A stretch of 7,603 nt of DNA. Source: Eubacteriales bacterium. GTDB taxonomy: Bacteria > Bacillota_A > Clostridia > Christensenellales > Aristaeellaceae. The notes below the pieces were generated by a model. It ran no database searches, had not been told where the DNA came from, and saw nothing but the letters and a program-made list of their open reading frames with translations. The stretch covers positions 1 through 7,603 of the forward strand of contig JARKQO010000302.1 of assembly GCA_029974855.1 (NCBI GenBank), written 5' to 3'. Within the stretch, counting starts at the first letter, position 1; each line of letters opens with the position of its first letter. The position numbers and the translations under genes are program-made. This document shows positions 5,855 through 7,603 of the stretch, piece after piece.

Positions 5855-7273
5855 GTCACTGATGCCCTTGATCGTGATGAAGGTCTGCAGCTCCCCGCGG
5901 CGCACCAGCAGGGTAACGTTGGCCCCCCGCCCGAAGGAAGACAGCAGCTTGTTGAACTGCTCCACGCTGCGGACCTCGGTGGTCACCCCCCGGTTGATCA
6001 GCGCCAGGATCACATCTCCCGGACGCAGATCGGCCCGTGCCACATTGCCGCGCAGATCCTCCACCAGGAGGCCGCCGGCAACCCCCAGCTGGCGCCGCTG
6101 CTCGGGCGTCAGCTCGCTCACCACCTGCCCCAGGCGGTTGGCCTGCTGCTCGGAACGCTGTCCCCTGCCCTGCCGCGGGGCCTGGGCCTTCTCCTCCTGC
6201 ACCTCACCCACGGTCAGATGCACCTCCCGGAGGCTGCTTTTGCGCCACAGCTGCACGCTCACCCGAGTCCCCGGGCGGGTCGCCGCCACAATGCGGGGCA
6301 GATCGGCAGAAGAGGAAATGACCTTGCCGTCGAAACGCAGGACCACGTCCCCCGCCTCTATCCCGGCCTGCTCGGCAGGCCCGCCCTTTTCCACGGAATT
6401 GACGATGGCGCCATGGGGTTTGTCCAGCCCGAAGGACTCGGCCAGCTCCTTGGTCACCTCCTGGATCACGACCCCCATGCGGCCCCGGCTGACCTTGCCG
6501 GAAGCGCGCAGCTGGTTCTGGATATCCATGGCCACGTCAATGGGGATGGCAAAGGAAAGTCCCATGTAGCCACCACTGCGGCTGTAGATCTGGGAGTTGA
6601 TACCCACCACCTCGCCGCTCATGTTGAACAGGGGGCCGCCGGAATTGCCCGGTTTGATGGCCACGTCGGTCTGGATGAAAGGTACGTAGTTTTCCTGGGG
6701 CAGGGAACGCCCCTTGGCGGACACGATGCCGGCCGTCACCGAATTCTCGAACCCGAAGGGAGAACCGATGGCCGCCACCCACTCGCCCACCCGCAGCCTG
6801 TCGGGGCTGCCCAGACGCGCCACGGGCAGGCCGGAGGCCTCAATCTTGATCAGCGCCACATCGGTACGCTTGTCGGCCCCGATGATGCGGGCCCGGAACT
6901 CCCGCTTGTCGTTCAAGCGCACGGTCACCTCGTCGGCCCCATCCACCACATGGGCATTGGTGAGAATGTAACCGTCTGCGCTGATGATGAATCCCGACCC
7001 CAGGGAACGGCTCTCGGATTCCCGGGGAACGCCGGGCAGGCCCCGGGGCATGAAGCGGCGGAACAGCTCCGCCATGGGATCGTTCTCGTCGAAGGGAATA
7101 GCCTGAGCCTGCCGGTTGCGCTGGATCTGGGTGGTGCTGATATTCACCACCACCTGCCCCTGGCGCTCCGCCAGCTCGGCAAAATCGGGCAGACTGCGCC
7201 CGGCAGGAGCCTGGGCATGGACTTGGAAGGCCACCAGCAAGACTGCGGCGAAGGCAAGTAATTTCCTGATCAC
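5852..7273 (-). CDS. mucD: DegP/HtrA-type periplasmic serine protease MucD
   Basis: This is a Do-family periplasmic protease and probable chaperone that degrades misfolded envelope proteins. In Pseudomonas, MucD restrains the AlgU/sigma-E response. The 473-residue precursor has a Sec signal peptide (RK followed by a hydrophobic stretch, probable cleavage after AHA at residues 19-20 with A20 as the last residue). The trypsin-like domain has the triad H108 (TNAHVV), D138 (RTDVALIKI) and S211 (GNSGGPL). PDZ1 spans about 262-356, starting SRGRMGVVIQEV and including GPAEQAGIEAGDVVL. A polar Gln/Arg/Glu-rich linker occupies about 357-378, and a less canonical PDZ2 spans about 380-470 (LRPGDVILALINRG). 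The start is GTG at 7273, supported by AGGAGG 8 bases upstream; no other start retains the signal peptide. It follows the rseC-like gene by 12 bases, as in sigma-E operons. The product must be exported and would be cut by LepB encoded nearby. Confidence 0.95.
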   Translation of the reverse strand: MIRKLLAFAAVLLVAFQVHAQAPAGRSLPDFAELAERQGQVVVNISTTQIQRNRQAQAIPFDENDPMAELFRRFMPRGLPGVPRESESRSLGSGFIISADGYILTNAHVVDGADEVTVRLNDKREFRARIIGADKRTDVALIKIEASGLPVARLGSPDRLRVGEWVAAIGSPFGFENSVTAGIVSAKGRSLPQENYVPFIQTDVAIKPGNSGGPLFNMSGEVVGINSQIYSRSGGYMGLSFAIPIDVAMDIQNQLRASGKVSRGRMGVVIQEVTKELAESFGLDKPHGAIVNSVEKGGPAEQAGIEAGDVVLRFDGKVISSSADLPRIVAATRPGTRVSVQLWRKSSLREVHLTVGEVQEEKAQAPRQGRGQRSEQQANRLGQVVSELTPEQRRQLGVAGGLLVEDLRGNVARADLRPGDVILALINRGVTTEVRSVEQFNKLLSSFGRGANVTLLVRRGELQTFITIKGISD

Positions 7274-7288
7274 GAGCTTATCCTCCTA
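7274..7288 (-). promoter_or_regulatory. Consensus ribosome binding site for mucD overlapping rseC-like stop
   Basis: On the minus strand TAGGAGG merges the rseC-like TAG stop (complement of 7286-7288) with a perfect AGGAGG (complement of 7282-7287). An 8-base spacer leads to the GTG at 7273. It is the best Shine-Dalgarno in the window and decides the non-ATG start of mucD. Confidence 0.85.
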
Positions 7289-7603
7289 GGACTTGATTCG
7301 ACCGATATAGGGTTCGTTACGGGAATTTCCAGTCAGCTGACGGCTGCGGTAACGCACCGCCCCCCAGGCCAGCAGCAGCCCCAGGCCGGCACCGCCCAGA
7401 GCCCCGCCATTGCCCGCCAGCAACTGCCCCAGCAAGGCCCCCAGGAGCAACCCCAGGAGCGGCAGGCCATAACCGAGGGTGGCATGGCGGCTGAGCACCC
7501 CGGCGGGCAACACCACGGTCACCAGGTCACCAGGCCGGGCTCCTGGCAGATTGCGCACCCGGTACTGACGCGGCGTGCTGCAGAACATCTGGGTCAGCTG
7601 CTG
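7286..7603 (-). CDS. rseC: RseC/MucC family sigma-E regulator, C-terminal part
   Basis: The frame is open to the right edge, so only the last 105 residues are visible; the internal ATG at 7588 is probably not the start. The fragment begins QQLTQMFCSTPRQYRVRN and continues with NLPGARPGDLVTVVLPAGVL, which resembles the soluble region of RseC/MucC just before the membrane. Two membrane segments follow (GYGLPLLGLLLGALLGQLL and GALGGAGLGLLLAWGA), ending in a basic tail RYRSRQ. Two helices followed by a cytoplasmic tail is the expected RseC C-terminus. The cysteine cluster usual in the N-terminal part would lie mostly outside the window. RseC is an accessory inner-membrane modulator of sigma-E and in some bacteria affects SoxR reduction (Rnf/RseC). 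Its position 12 bases before mucD supports the call, because rpoE-rseA-rseB-rseC-mucD is a recurring order. Confidence 0.82.
   Translation of the reverse strand, partial: QQLTQMFCSTPRQYRVRNLPGARPGDLVTVVLPAGVLSRHATLGYGLPLLGLLLGALLGQLLAGNGGALGGAGLGLLLAWGAVRYRSRQLTGNSRNEPYIGRIKS

Noticed and set aside
5840..7261. A 473-codon open frame on the plus strand, antisense to mucD
   Set aside because: It covers almost exactly the mucD span and has a low-complexity, His/Gly/Gln-rich translation. The mucD frame has a signal peptide, catalytic triad and PDZ domains, so this one is a shadow.
1..7603. A novel defence, mobile or biosynthetic system
   Set aside because: Every gene but the small DUF4845 and DUF4010 proteins belongs to a well-known housekeeping or envelope-stress family in a conserved order. 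I saw no transposase, integrase, long direct repeats, CRISPR spacing or toxin-antitoxin pair.

Overview
This window looks like a chromosomal housekeeping region of a GC-rich proteobacterium, most likely a betaproteobacterium (possibly Rhodocyclales-like). That placement is inferred from gene order and protein style and was not checked by a search. Eight of the nine genes lie on the minus strand in one tightly packed series. In transcription order (right to left) they are the 3' end of an rseC/mucC-like gene, mucD (DegP-type periplasmic serine protease), a small glutaredoxin-like gene, lepA (elongation factor 4), lepB (signal peptidase I), a DUF4845-type membrane protein, rnc (RNase III), era (GTPase) and recO. 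The ninth gene, at the left edge on the plus strand, is the 3' end of a DUF4010/MgtC-type membrane protein that converges on recO.

Right part (5605-7603): rseC-like tail, mucD and glutaredoxin-like gene. This is the downstream end of a sigma-E/AlgU envelope-stress cluster; rpoE, rseA and rseB would be expected just beyond the right edge. The genes are 10-12 bases apart. At the rseC-mucD and mucD-glutaredoxin junctions the upstream stop codon is embedded in the next gene's ribosome binding site.

Boundary (about 5537-5618): a hairpin over the glutaredoxin stop codon is followed by a strong minus-strand intrinsic terminator (8-bp stem, 5-base loop, T tract), ending about 20 bases before the lepA ATG. 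It appears to separate the stress genes from the lepA series, or to act as an attenuator between them.

Middle and left part (294-5536): lepA-lepB-DUF4845-rnc-era-recO, with junctions from a 4-base overlap to a 10-base gap, so almost certainly co-transcribed and translationally coupled. These genes serve translation, protein export, RNA processing and ribosome assembly, and recombinational repair. The DUF4845 gene is distinctly AT-richer than its neighbours. The series ends at recO, whose stop codon directly abuts the stop codon of the convergent DUF4010 gene, and a 12-bp perfect palindrome is centred on that junction.

I found no transposon, CRISPR array, tRNA, rRNA, phage gene or unknown multi-gene system. 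There is no non-coding stretch over 300 bases; the longest gap is 68 bases. The points worth a second look are the intercistronic terminator, the abutting stop codons, and the compositionally odd DUF4845 gene with a pilin-like N-terminus.
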